64,000 bases of DNA from contig NZ_JACIJF010000013.1 of assembly GCF_014199255.1 (NCBI RefSeq), forward strand, positions 16,779 through 80,778, written 5' to 3'. This DNA is from Sphingomonas xinjiangensis (GTDB lineage Bacteria > Pseudomonadota > Alphaproteobacteria > Sphingomonadales > Sphingomonadaceae). The translations under genes were made by a program, and so were the position numbers. This document shows, one piece after another, positions 9,240 to 18,628 of the stretch; the first letter of the stretch is position 1, and each line of letters begins with the position of its first letter. Below the pieces are notes generated by a model. It worked only from the letters and a program-made list of their open reading frames with translations. It searched no databases and was not told the origin of the DNA.

Positions 9240-9587
9240 CTAGTGCTCAGCTGTCGTACAGAAGCGGAGCGACGTCTCCGGTCTCAGTAGTCGAGGAATT
9301 TTATCAAAGCATCCTGGCGCCAGGGGAGGATCGAAAGCCAGTCCGGCAGCGGTTTTATGACTCCAGCAGACCAACGCATGCAGCTGAGGCAATCCGCCCA
9401 CTGATAGCGTGACGGACGAAGCAACTCGCAGAGGTTCAGTTAGCCTCAGGCGGCAACCTGTCGCGCCTACATTCAGTACTGCGACATTTACAGGTGGACT
9501 TTCTCGACATTCCAGCACAGCCGGCGCGTCGATTTTATAGCGGCGCGCACGCCGCTCGTTTTCCCCAAAAAACTCTCCATCCAACAT
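9240..9587 (-). CDS. PilZ-domain protein (cyclic-di-GMP binding)
   Basis: A 115-residue single-domain protein. The RRARR cluster at residues 12-16 matches the RxxxR cyclic-di-GMP motif. Further on, NVGATGCRL stands where the D/NxSxxG motif is expected, with threonine-glycine in the last two positions. Such stand-alone PilZ proteins relay the second messenger to motility or exopolysaccharide machinery, which fits the surrounding locus. It is convergent with manC. The ATG at 9587 is preceded by a GGTGGCGGG stretch. Its target is unknown. Confidence 0.75.
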   Translation of the reverse strand: MLDGEFFGENERRARRYKIDAPAVLECRESPPVNVAVLNVGATGCRLRLTEPLRVASSVTLSVGGLPQLHALVCWSHKTAAGLAFDPPLAPGCFDKIPRLLRPETSLRFCTTAEH

Positions 9588-9910
9588 CCCGCCACCTTAA
9601 GCGCCGACTGCTTGCTGAAGTGTAAATGGTTCAATGGTTCCGCTCGAACGGGGCTGCATCCTCGGCACACAAGATACGCCTATCGCGATTTCGGGACCAC
9701 TGTTCCGGAGCCAGGTGAGGCATGCTGCATATCTTGCAGCTTGCGGAATTGCAGCGGGCGAATTCCGGGCGGCGACGGCTGATCTGGGCCTAGCGGATCT
9801 CAGCGCTGGTTGCGCTCGATCTGGCCTCGGCCGGCTCGCCTACGCACGACTTTCCACCGTTCAAGCACATAGTAACTAACCGGCACCTATCCCGCTGCTG
9901 CCTGTAGCTC
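9588..9910. other. Intergenic stretch
   Basis: Promoter region of the PilZ gene at its left end; nothing else recognised. Confidence 0.35.
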
Positions 9911-10492
9911 CTAGACCATGCCACGGGTGGGACAATCAACGGTTGGATGTAACGCTCTACGCGCCTCCTCAGTGATCGTGTAGACCGCCTGACGCTGTGC
10001 TCCGCGATTATGATGATCGACCCGATAGCCTTGATAATGGCGGCGGACGAAGCCGGCCCGCACCAGCTCGGAGACTGCACGGCTCACGTTGGTGCGACCA
10101 GACTGCCTCACGCGCTTTCGAACATGGGCGTCGACGAGGCGCTCGGCGGCCTCCCGATCTGCAGGCAGCGCGCGCTTCGCTTCCAATTCCTGTCGCACCT
10201 TTGTCCTAATCGCAAGCCTTCGGGGATCCCGTTGCGCAACTGGGATGAGAGCGTCACATAGCCAATCGCGCACAGGGATACTGCGGGTTCCCTCCCGGAT
10301 GTAGGGTCCAGCCGAACCCGTCTTCACACTCGCCTGAGCGATAAGATTAAGAACCATGAAACTGTATCGCGGCCGCTCACAGACGGCAGTTAAGCGCTCG
10401 AGAATTGCAGGTACATCAAGGAGCCGCTGCGGCTTCACATGCAGGGGTTCGGCGGCGCGCTCTTGGAGCGTAAAGAGGTCCAGCTGAAACAT
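9911..10492 (-). CDS. Winged-helix DNA-binding protein, family not named
   Basis: A 193-residue protein. Its C-terminal half (about residues 115-185) looks like a winged helix: NVSRAVSELVRAGFVRRHYQG as recognition helix and turn, then a wing ending QAVYTITEEARRAL, as in MarR-like domains. The N-terminal half is basic and arginine-rich. It is probably a transcriptional regulator or a replication-type initiator relative; I cannot tell which. The ATG at 10492 is preferred to a TTG six codons upstream. No strong ribosome-binding site is visible. Confidence 0.55.
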   Translation of the reverse strand: MFQLDLFTLQERAAEPLHVKPQRLLDVPAILERLTAVCERPRYSFMVLNLIAQASVKTGSAGPYIREGTRSIPVRDWLCDALIPVAQRDPRRLAIRTKVRQELEAKRALPADREAAERLVDAHVRKRVRQSGRTNVSRAVSELVRAGFVRRHYQGYRVDHHNRGAQRQAVYTITEEARRALHPTVDCPTRGMV

Positions 10493-10923
10493 GGAACATT
10501 TAGAGCACAACCGCGAGTCCGAGTGAATCCCACTTGTCCGTGTATCTGCACTTTAACCGCTCGCGGCACTTCACCGTCGCGGGGTAAAGTGACACAGCTG
10601 GCAGGTGCGAACGTCGCCATGCCACCCGGTAACCAGAGTTGCACTATTGGAGATCCCTTCACCGCGATGCACGCCAGGGGTCGCCTGGAGATGTCCGAGA
10701 TCGCATCTTGAATGTTGCCCGAAGCGGCAAAGTGCCACTGCCTGTTCGAGAGTGTCACGACCCGATGCCTGAGCTCGCAACGGTGGAGAGGCACTCAGAA
10801 GCTCATTTGATCAAGTTTAGCTATCAACGCCCGACTAGGGGCGGGCTAGGTTGTTAAACCCTTATCACCCGCTATGGCCCGGTTCCGGTGCATACGCTCA
10901 AAGCTGCAGAGAGGAATTTGCCG
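10493..10923. other. Intergenic stretch between divergent genes
   Basis: Should hold the promoters of the winged-helix gene and of the small coiled-coil gene. No operator could be assigned. Confidence 0.3.
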
Positions 10924-11106
10924 ATGAGTGATGACAGCGATCGCAGGATCCGGGATCTCTTCGAAGCTTTAAGCCTTTCCGTCGCCGCAATCGAAAAGCT
11001 TCAGGTCGAGGTTCGCACGCAAAAATTAGAACTTGATCGTTTGACAGCCGAACTCGGCATCGCAGACGGTTTCAAAGCTGTCCTGCGCAGGGCGCTGCGC
11101 CGATGA
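10924..11106 (+). CDS. Small coiled-coil protein
   Basis: A 60-residue protein beginning MSDDSDRRIRDLFEALSLS. Residues 15-45 form a heptad-like helix (VAAIEKLQVEVRTQKLELDRL) and the C-terminus is basic (RRALRR). The ATG follows AGAGAGGAA at 10909-10917. Function unknown. Confidence 0.5.
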   Translation: MSDDSDRRIRDLFEALSLSVAAIEKLQVEVRTQKLELDRLTAELGIADGFKAVLRRALRR

Positions 11107-11204
11107 ACGACCTCCTATTTTACAGCCGTCACCAACAGCGAGGACGATGCGGCCCTCGGTGCTCATGCCAGTGAGCAGGACCTCGCCGAGATCGTAGAGC
11201 AGCG

Positions 11205-11330
11205 ATCGGTCTAGTTCGACGGCCAACTTAACCTAGAGCCGGAACGCCTGGTGTTCATCGACGAGACCTGGGCGTCTCCCGACATGGTCTGCCGCCAGGG
11301 TCGATACCGACGCGGCGTACTGTCACGACG
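11205..11330 (+). mobile_element. IS630-family transposase fragment
   Basis: Reads ERLVFIDETWASPDM, the first catalytic-aspartate block of IS630 transposases, then drifts off family. Both ends are missing, so it is a dead remnant. The same block appears on the minus strand near 32410. Confidence 0.65.
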
Positions 11331-12169
11331 TTCTGCTCCGGCAAGCAGGTGGTCCAAGATGCCGTCGGCGCGGGTTTGCCAACTGGGCATCACCGAAATC
11401 GGGTTCGACCCCCGAAAGCGGGCCTGAGACACGCGGCTTCTGCTTTGAAATTGAAGTGAGAATGGCAGCCGGCAGGATTTCTTCGGTACGAGCCGCGATA
11501 ACGTACGTCGGCTACAGAGCTGTGCGCCCTTACATTGCGAGCCCGTCGGTAGCGCTTCAGCGAACGGGGTGACTTAAGGTCTCTCGCTCCTTGTAAAGAG
11601 AAGCTTCCGCCTATCAGCTCGACTAGAGCGCTGCTGAAGTTGACTGGGGCTGCCAGAACGGAGCCGCGCCGTTTCAAATCAGCGCTGCGCCCGAGTTGGG
11701 GTATAGCAAGCATCACTGGAACCGGGCAGAAGCCGGCAACCTTGTCACGGGGTTCAACGTCGGCGCTCTTACCGTAGCACCCGTCCGTCACCGGTAAGCA
11801 GTAGCGGCGATGCTCGCGAGCAAGCCCCGACCGACTTTAGTCCGCATGCGGGGCATGGGCGATTCACGCCGGCGACTGTGCTGTCGCCCGAGTGACACTC
11901 GGGCCGCCATCAGCGGAGCGTCATGACAGCTTATTGGCGCGCGCAAAGTGCAGCGCCTAAAACATCTTCAATCCGAGCTTTGGAAATTCTCAGCCGCGAA
12001 CTGCCCAACACTACCTCCGCTGTAGGCAGTCGCGGTCATCTGTGTTTCGCAAATCCGGACGTTCACTCCGTCCGGAAGATCGCATTACCCCTCCTAGATG
12101 ACCCTCTGCTGCCACAACTGACGCTCGAGATCACAAACGCTTGAAGGGGCAGCTTCAGAGCCCTCCTTG
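11331..12169. other. Intergenic stretch
   Basis: No supported gene. Probably further decayed mobile-element DNA, but no family could be identified. Confidence 0.3.
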
Positions 12170-12376
12170 CTATGCGTCACCGCCTGGCAGCAGGTCCAAA
12201 TAATCAACCCGTATCCGCTCCCCTGCTGCTACACCATCAACGAGAACATAGCGCCCGATCAGCCTCTCGTGTTCTTCATCTAACTCCAGCCTCCAAAAAT
12301 TACCTTGCTGGTCGATGATCGCCCCTCCAGAGCCAGAACGCATTAGCTCTCCTGTCACTCGAACACGCTTCCTCAT
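12170..12376 (-). CDS. DUF5818-type small protein
   Basis: A 68-residue protein beginning MRKRVRVTGELMRSGSGGAI. It has the small beta-barrel pattern of DUF5818 proteins common in sphingomonads: a V/G-rich opening, WRLEL in the middle, RLIGRYVLVDGV, and a C-terminal IRVDYLDL strand. AAGGGGG lies just before the ATG. No neighbour suggests a role. Confidence 0.7.
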   Translation of the reverse strand: MRKRVRVTGELMRSGSGGAIIDQQGNFWRLELDEEHERLIGRYVLVDGVAAGERIRVDYLDLLPGGDA

Positions 12377-12870
12377 CGAACCCCCTTAGATCACCGGGCC
12401 TCTCTCGCCGCGACCTCATCCGGTGATCGAATCGCCCTACCGGACGTTAGCAGATCCTTTGCGATGGCGCCCCGAGCTTGCAGAAAAAGAGGCGCGTTTT
12501 ACAAGCGGACATGAGACCGTGATCGCGCAGCCTTCGACTCTCTCCACCGGGAGCACCCCGTGCCTCGAGATTCCGTGTTCATTCAGACCAGCCTTACGAG
12601 CCAGACCAAGATGCGGATGGCGTTCTGAATCATCAGATAGAAATACCTACACTGATCGAAAAGAGCATGTATCGGCTCGCCACGTTTGGTCGTGAATGAG
12701 TCTCAAGCCTCGAGCGAGGGGGGGGACAAACGACGAGCGTCCAGCATACAAGACCTTCTTCATGGCGTTTCGCGCGGCTTACCCGCTCGATAGGAACGAT
12801 AAGATCGCGCCTATCGTTCTTAGGAAGTGATATGCAGCTGCTGTCGGTGCAATAAAGGCAAGTTGAAGCC
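12377..12870. other. Intergenic stretch
   Basis: Nothing recognised on either strand. Confidence 0.3.
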
Positions 12871-13185
12871 ATGGCGACAGGCTCTATGTTTACGCTCGCG
12901 CAGGTTACGGCGCTTACTGCATTGGCAGCGCTTAGCCGTCACGCTCTGCCACAGACGCAGTCACGGGTGCATATACTCGTCTTTTTACTCCTCGCCGGAT
13001 TAACCGAGTGGGGAGTCAGATCTGCCAGTGGCCTCAAGCCTCGACTTAGAGTTGCCATCCTGACCGGGGCCTGCACAACCGGAAGCATTTTGCTCGTTAG
13101 ATGGCTGCGCGAGGGCCTTTGCCCGCATACTTGGCCGCAATGTCCTGATCCGCTCTCCGCGTATAGCAAGATGCTTGGGTTCTAG
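12871..13185 (+). CDS. Possible small membrane protein
   Basis: A 104-residue frame with two hydrophobic stretches, about residues 30-47 (VHILVFLLLAGLTEWGV) and 62-77 (VAILTGACTTGSILLV). No family recognised. A weak GAAGCC precedes the ATG. It may be real, but codon context and length do not settle it. Confidence 0.4.
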   Translation: MATGSMFTLAQVTALTALAALSRHALPQTQSRVHILVFLLLAGLTEWGVRSASGLKPRLRVAILTGACTTGSILLVRWLREGLCPHTWPQCPDPLSAYSKMLGF

Positions 13186-13351
13186 GTTTTTGTAGTTATC
13201 GCACCCGCAGCGGCGGAGGGCAGCTTGTTAATTCCAGGCCTCGGCATCTTCCAGAAGGCTAAAGCGGGAACGACTCCAGTATATAGCCTTGATGGTCACG
13301 TACACACATCAATCCGAGGTGATGCCAGTACCCCAATCACAGGAGGCTGGC

Positions 13352-13678
13352 TCAGGCGACGAAACTCAACTTACGGGCGCGATGGCATTGGTAGTGCTCG
13401 CGCTTTTCGTCGCGTGGCTTACCCAACTGTTTGGCTGAGGTTGAGCTAATTTGTTTGCGCCCCATGTATGGGCCCTGCCGCTTGATCTCCGTCGCCCCGG
13501 CGAGGGTCTGCGCGCAGGAGCCGGTAACGACAATCTCCTCCTCGGGCTCAGCCCGCGCATTCTGCGCATCTTCGTCGGCGCTGGCTCCAGCGATCTGGGC
13601 GTGGGCGGATTGAGCGATGCCCAAGGTGGCGAAGGTGGACGGAAGCGTCGCCCGAGGCAGGCGTGAAGTGCGCGACAT
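13352..13678 (-). pseudogene. TonB-dependent receptor stub
   Basis: The first 70 residues look like the start of a TonB-dependent receptor: a signal-peptide-like N-terminus with SAHAQ, then EEEIVVTGS (TonB box) and LAGATEIKRQ, the usual entry to the plug domain. After that the frame continues in unrelated sequence and stops at residue 108, where a real receptor would run to 700 or more. GGGGAG precedes the ATG. It could still be translated but cannot make a receptor. Confidence 0.65.
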
Positions 13679-14052
13679 CTTTTGTTTCTCCCCGGGGTGT
13701 GGTCCCCCAGCGAGGCCGCCGATAATCGCGCGCTGTTAGCGTTTGGCGGCGAAGCCGTTGCGGTAGGCTACAGGTGCAAGTCGCTTATGTGTACGGTTTG
13801 TCAGTCAAAAACTGAGGGGCAGTTCAGCTCAACCCGTGGGTCAGTGCGACGGGAAGGCGCCTGGCTGCAGATCTGCTTCAAACCCCGATTGCGCTACCTT
13901 GTTGTGTGACTCTTGATGCGAGCGCGCTCTCCACAGGGGTTCCATAGAGACAAAGTGCCGATCCGATGATGCGATTTGAGGCAGCTAAACGAGGTCGATA
14001 ACTCACGCGAGCGGGGTCGCTCGCTTCCCCGGTGCCAGCTCCGGCTTCTTCT
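13679..14052. other. Intergenic stretch
   Basis: Nothing recognised between the receptor stub and the GumK-like gene. Confidence 0.3.
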
Positions 14053-15222
14053 TCAAGCGAGCAGAGGCACCCCGTGCTGGACAGGTTGTAGCATACGCTC
14101 CCCAACCTGGGCCCAACTACCAAACTCACGCCCCTTCATAGGACCGTTCGCGGCAGCCGCAAGAGCAACGGCCGTCGTGGCTACCATCGACGCCCGCTCC
14201 CCAGGATTGTAGCCGAACCGATTAGGCTGTTCTCCCACCGCGAAGGTCGGGCACACTGAGGGAAGTCCGAAATAGTCATACTGCGCGAGCTTCAGGCTAG
14301 ACTCAGCAAGATACTCTACGCCCGGAGCAAGCTTGTAAGGAGCAATGCCGATAGTTGCGTGTTTGAGAAACGGAAGTGTTTCCACGAACCTCATCTCTGG
14401 GTATATCTTGACATTCTCCGGCGCAGCAAAGGTTAAGCCACTTCCAATCACGTGAAACGTCACTGCCGGCATCTCTTCGGCCACCGCCACGAAGTAGGCC
14501 GGATCGAAAAGCATAGACCCCACTGAAACAGCATGTTGGCCGCCCGGATACGGGTTTGGGCCAATCCGCTCATAGTTTGCCTTATTGATGCCAAACTCCG
14601 CCTTGTAAAGACGTCCTTTAGCCCAAGGGAAATCATCCTTCATTAAGGTTGAGCGCAGACAAACGTGATCGATATGCACGCGGTTTCTATCTAGCTGATC
14701 TTGCACGAATGGATGGACACCAATTGTGTCAAGCAGATCTGCGGCATAGTAAATAATCTTTGCCGCGGCGTTGAGCCTACGAACCCTCTCAATGTAAATT
14801 GCGGCAACGCCAGATTCTACAACAACATAGTCAGCATCACTTAGCAATTGATCAACATCTTCATTGGGCCACCGTTTGTATGCTTCAAACGCGGGGTACA
14901 TTAGCGCCTGCAAAACTACGTTTTTCGAACTAAACGGGTGAACGGCTGTTCGCCATAAGTAGCAGCGAACTCCATCTACTAACTCGATTTTGTTCGATTT
15001 TTCACGTAGAAATAGACGCGAGTCGCCGGTCCGAGCAGACAATTGGCTGAATCTCGTCGAAATAAACGTAACCTCATAACCTGTTTTGCTCAAACCTTCA
15101 GCAACCTGCTGTATGCTAGCCTTTTTCCGTGACCTGTAGTCCTGGAAAGCTGACAAGATTACAACTCGCTGCTTTAACCCTTCCGATCGACTAGCTGAAC
15201 CTTCCGAGCCGTTTAACAACAC
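14053..15222 (-). CDS. gumK: GumK-like glucuronosyltransferase
   Basis: About 389 residues, similar along its length to GumK of the xanthan pathway, a family GT70 enzyme that adds glucuronic acid to the alpha-mannose of the lipid-linked intermediate at the inner face of the membrane. Matching landmarks are RLFLREKSN followed by GVRCYLWRTAVHPF, ESGVAAIYIE, HAVSVGSMLFDP, TFHVIGSG, IGIAPY, and SSLKLAQYDYFGLPSVCP near the C-terminus. Two GTG codons could start it; I prefer 15222, which has AGGGAG in front, over 15249, which has none. It stands apart from the GumH-like gene because a methyltransferase, a polymerase and IS relics lie between them. Confidence 0.85.
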   Translation of the reverse strand: MLLNGSEGSASRSEGLKQRVVILSAFQDYRSRKKASIQQVAEGLSKTGYEVTFISTRFSQLSARTGDSRLFLREKSNKIELVDGVRCYLWRTAVHPFSSKNVVLQALMYPAFEAYKRWPNEDVDQLLSDADYVVVESGVAAIYIERVRRLNAAAKIIYYAADLLDTIGVHPFVQDQLDRNRVHIDHVCLRSTLMKDDFPWAKGRLYKAEFGINKANYERIGPNPYPGGQHAVSVGSMLFDPAYFVAVAEEMPAVTFHVIGSGLTFAAPENVKIYPEMRFVETLPFLKHATIGIAPYKLAPGVEYLAESSLKLAQYDYFGLPSVCPTFAVGEQPNRFGYNPGERASMVATTAVALAAAANGPMKGREFGSWAQVGERMLQPVQHGVPLLA

Positions 15223-15414
15223 CGCATGCTCCCTGTCGCAACCAGCCACACGTCAACCGAAAGCACCGCGGGCTTCCGACACATTCGCAGCTATGAGATC
15301 ACCCTGTGCTTAGCATAAGTCCAGTAACGAAGCGACCGCTAAGCGAAGCTCGTAAAGGGCAAGCAGCGTCACCCCCTCGGCAGCGCTATCCAGCCGCCCT
15401 TCGGGGGTGCAATC

Positions 15415-15620
15415 CTAGGTGTTTAGTCCCGGCCTTTGATGGACCGGATTGACGATGAACCGGTCTGGTTCTGAAGTCCAGATAATGTCAATGTATTCGT
15501 AAGGCTTGAGGCCGCTGAGCGTCTTAAGCCGACGGTCGAAGTTGTAGGCGGCCAGGAAGTCGGCCAGGTGCGTCCGAAGTTGCTCATGGGCGAGCCTTTG
15601 AATGATCGTTGACGTGAGGT
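15415..15620 (-). mobile_element. IS481-family transposase, C-terminal fragment
   Basis: Carries the typical tail HEQLRTHLADFLAAYNF, KTLSGLKPYEYI and SEPDRFI before its stop. The catalytic part is absent. Confidence 0.75.
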
Positions 15621-15643
15621 GATTGAGCGAACAAACTTTGGTG

Positions 15644-15901
15644 ATGAGCGATCCAGGGACATGGCTACCTAGCGGCGGTGCCCTTGCCGGGGTAGTCGGA
15701 GCCTTTTTCGCGTTCTTGTTCATCGGTATGCCGATGTTGGTGATGGTCCTTCAGTCCGGCGGCGGGTGCGAAGGGCTGCCGCGCCCTTGTGAGCCCCACA
15801 ATACGGCCCTCTACATCGCCCTACTTGCACTCGTTTTGCTCGTGATTGGCACCTGGTGGGGGGTGCGGAGGCTCGTGAACTTTTTCCATCACGGCAATTG
15901 A
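15644..15901 (+). CDS. Small two-TM membrane protein
   Basis: An 85-residue frame with two hydrophobic segments, about residues 10-33 and 55-75, linked by a cysteine-containing loop (GGGCEGLPRPCEP) and ending in a short basic tail. It sits between an IS481 fragment and an IS5 relic. No family recognised; the ATG at 15644 was chosen over a TTG seven codons upstream. Confidence 0.45.
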   Translation: MSDPGTWLPSGGALAGVVGAFFAFLFIGMPMLVMVLQSGGGCEGLPRPCEPHNTALYIALLALVLLVIGTWWGVRRLVNFFHHGN

Positions 15902-15981
15902 GCAGCTTCTTCCGGCCGCTGGGTGCGGCGCTTGCCGGCTGGTGGCTTTTCTCGCACGCGCAATCGTGATTCATGCTCACC

Positions 15982-16745
15982 ATGAGTCGATACGACCTGA
16001 CCGACTTGGAGTGGAGAGTGATTGAGCCGCTGCTGCCGAACAGGCCCTCGGGCGTGCCCCGCGTGGATGACCGGCGGGTGCTGAACGGCATCTTTGGGTG
16101 CTACGCTCCGGTGCGCCATGGCGCCACCTGCCCGACTGCTAAGGGCCGCGCACCACCTGCTACAACCGCTTTGTACGATGGCCGAAGGCGGGTGTGTGGG
16201 ACCGGCTGGTGGACGCCATCAGCGCCGCTCATGACGGCGCCATCCAGATGATCGACAGCACCTCCGTTCGCGCTCACCAACGGTAGCCACGGCAAAAAAG
16301 CGGGTGCAGATCACTGTTTCGGTCAATCACGCGGCGGACTCACGAGCAAGATCCACGTCGTGATCGATCATAGGGTCTCCCGATCCGGCTTGGCCTGACT
16401 GCCGGACAGGCACACGACGGGCAGATCGCCGACGCGCTGCTCGCCCATCTCGGCCCGCGTACTATCGTGCTGGCCGACAAGGCCTATGGCGCCGAACAGA
16501 TCCGTGAGATGATCCAGGACCAGGGCGCCACGCCCAACATCCCGCGTGAGAGCAACCGGCGCCGGAGGCCCTGCTTCAGCAAGCGTCTTTACCGCGAGCG
16601 CAACCTAATCGAGCGGTTCTTCTCCAAGCTGAAGCACTTTCGCCGCCTCGCCAACCGCTATGAGAGGCTCGCCGCCAACCTCCTCGCCACGATCCAACTC
16701 GCCTCAATGCGGCTGTGGCTCCGTGCTCATGAGTTTACAGCCTAA
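15982..16745 (+). mobile_element. IS5-family transposase, broken by frameshifts
   Basis: Begins MSRYDLTDLEWRVIEPLLP and ends with the usual RNLIERFFSKLKHFRRLANRY block, but the reading frame shifts near 16095 and again before 16467, and an in-frame stop lies between. The order of conserved blocks is complete, so this is a nearly full-length element killed by small mutations. Terminal repeats were not found with confidence. Confidence 0.8.
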
Positions 16746-17190
16746 TACACGAAGCGAGTCGCTTCGTAGCGCGTCAATCCGCCGAGGCGTTTGGAGTGGA
16801 TTGAGCAGCCACCCATTCTACTAGCGGTTCGATAGTCCCGGAAGCGGTCGGCCTCCGGCGGTTCGTCTCGGCCGAAAGGAACGGCAGTGCGCCGCGGGAC
16901 ACCCGGTCTTCGCAGGCGGCGTCAACATCAACCTTCATTCCAGAACCGGGGCGCCAGGCTGGCTCTGCCGCAGCGGCAGCCTGCGGCATTCCGTTCGAAA
17001 ACGCCTCGCTGACATGCAAAGGTCGCGTTTCCCGTCACCGCCCCGGCGAGAACGCGAACCCACAGTCGACATTGCTCGTCCGACACGTAGCTTCTACCGC
17101 ATGTTGCCTCTAAAAGGAAGCATCGGAACCGTAGCTTCCCGGTCCGGGGATTCACTATCACGACGCGACCGAGTATCCGTACAGCGATAC
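16746..17190. other. Intergenic stretch
   Basis: Nothing recognised between the IS5 relic and the methyltransferase gene. Confidence 0.3.
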
Positions 17191-17751
17191 CTACCGGAAC
17201 AGCCGTGGCAGCAGCAGGCCTGTGCGCTTGCGATACTCTTCATAAGCAGGTCCGAGCTTCGACTGGATGATATCACGCTCTTCGGCACGGGCGGCTACAA
17301 TGTACAAGATAACAACGAAGCCCGCTAGAACACAGCTCAGAAGCGAGGCAGTTAAAAAAGCGCAGCTAATCCAGAATAGCGAATAGGCTGTATAGAGCGG
17401 ATGCCGGATCCACCGGTAAGGTCCATTCTGGACAACTTCTGGCGGCACTAAGCCACTGAAAACGAGACCAAGATTTTTCGTCGCAATCGTTTTCAGCGCC
17501 CACCGGAATAAAAGAGCTGCGGCACTGGCAACGACCATGGCAGTGACGAGTCGTTCTATAGGTAGGCTGCTTCTCAGCGCGATCACGATGGTCACAAGGC
17601 TCAGAATGGTAGACAAAACGACGACAATGATCAGTAGTGGCTTCGCCTGACTCGACCGATCAAAATGGGCCTGAGCTGTAGCGAACCATGCGCCGATACC
17701 GAAAAAATATAAAAGCGCCCCATACTTCGCCAGATCTGCCACGCTCATCAT
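17191..17751 (-). CDS. Isoprenylcysteine carboxyl methyltransferase-like membrane protein
   Basis: A 186-residue integral membrane protein with about five hydrophobic helices. Near the C-terminus NGPYRWIRHPLYTAYSLFW followed by AEERDI and the GPAYEEYRKRTG stretch match the ICMT/PEMT superfamily, where these residues bind S-adenosylmethionine. Members methylate lipids or protein carboxyl groups. Relatives are often met in EPS clusters, but the substrate here is unknown. GGGGAG lies just before the ATG pair at 17751/17748. Confidence 0.8.
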   Translation of the reverse strand: MMSVADLAKYGALLYFFGIGAWFATAQAHFDRSSQAKPLLIIVVVLSTILSLVTIVIALRSSLPIERLVTAMVVASAAALLFRWALKTIATKNLGLVFSGLVPPEVVQNGPYRWIRHPLYTAYSLFWISCAFLTASLLSCVLAGFVVILYIVAARAEERDIIQSKLGPAYEEYRKRTGLLLPRLFR

Positions 17752-18628
17752 TGACTCCCCTCAGCCGACTCAGTCCGTTGTCGGCGACAGTACATCGAAG
17801 TGATATCGCGAGGAACCTACCTCGGGGTTAATCCCACGAACTCATCGGCATGCTACCACCACGCCGCTATGTGCGACGTATAGAAGCTTTGAGCGGCGAG
17901 AACATGACAATTAGGTTCGCAGGGCTAAACAAAAGGTACTGCGATGTCATGTGGAGTTCGAAAATGGCGCTCGGGTTAGTTGGGGGATATGACCCGACGC
18001 GATGTAGTGTCAGGCTAAGCTTACCGCGCGACGAGGTTCCACAACGAAGCTCCGGCCTTGAACGCGCGACTCGATTAAACTCCATATCTCGCGTTCGAGC
18101 CGCGACAGTCGTGGAAGATCAATTGCGCAACGAGTCCGCCGCCGACAACTTCAAGCGCCATCGCCGTCCTCGCGCTTGAGCACCTGAGACATGCTGGCCT
18201 CGAATAGCACTCTGCTCTAGCAGACAACTCATGGTCTACCTTGGGGCGCTTCCTTCGCCGGCAAAACTCATCTGCCAAACTCGGTGATGCGAACTTTAGG
18301 AACCAGGTCGAATAATCGCCCGGCACGTCGGGAATTTAGGGATACGCTGGTGCTGGGCACCTTCTCTTCGATAGGCAGACTGTTCACGTCACCCGTGCAG
18401 GTCATTACGTTTCCAATGCCACGCCTCGGGTTGTTGCACTTCGCAGCAAGGTACGGCCCTGATCGATTCTGCAACAGCCCTGGCAAGAGTGACCCTACAA
18501 TCTCACCTGATTATCGGAAGCGCCTGTTGCTACGCAAAAGGCGAGGCGCGTGTCTTCCTGTTTAGAATTTAACAGGAGGGTGAACCTACGGCACTAGAAA
18601 CGGCCCATGTGGCTCAGCATCTAGGTGC
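17752..18628. other. Intergenic stretch
   Basis: About 870 bases with short frames on both strands but no recognised product. It separates the methyltransferase gene from the polymerase gene on the same strand, so the two are unlikely to be one operon. Confidence 0.3.
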
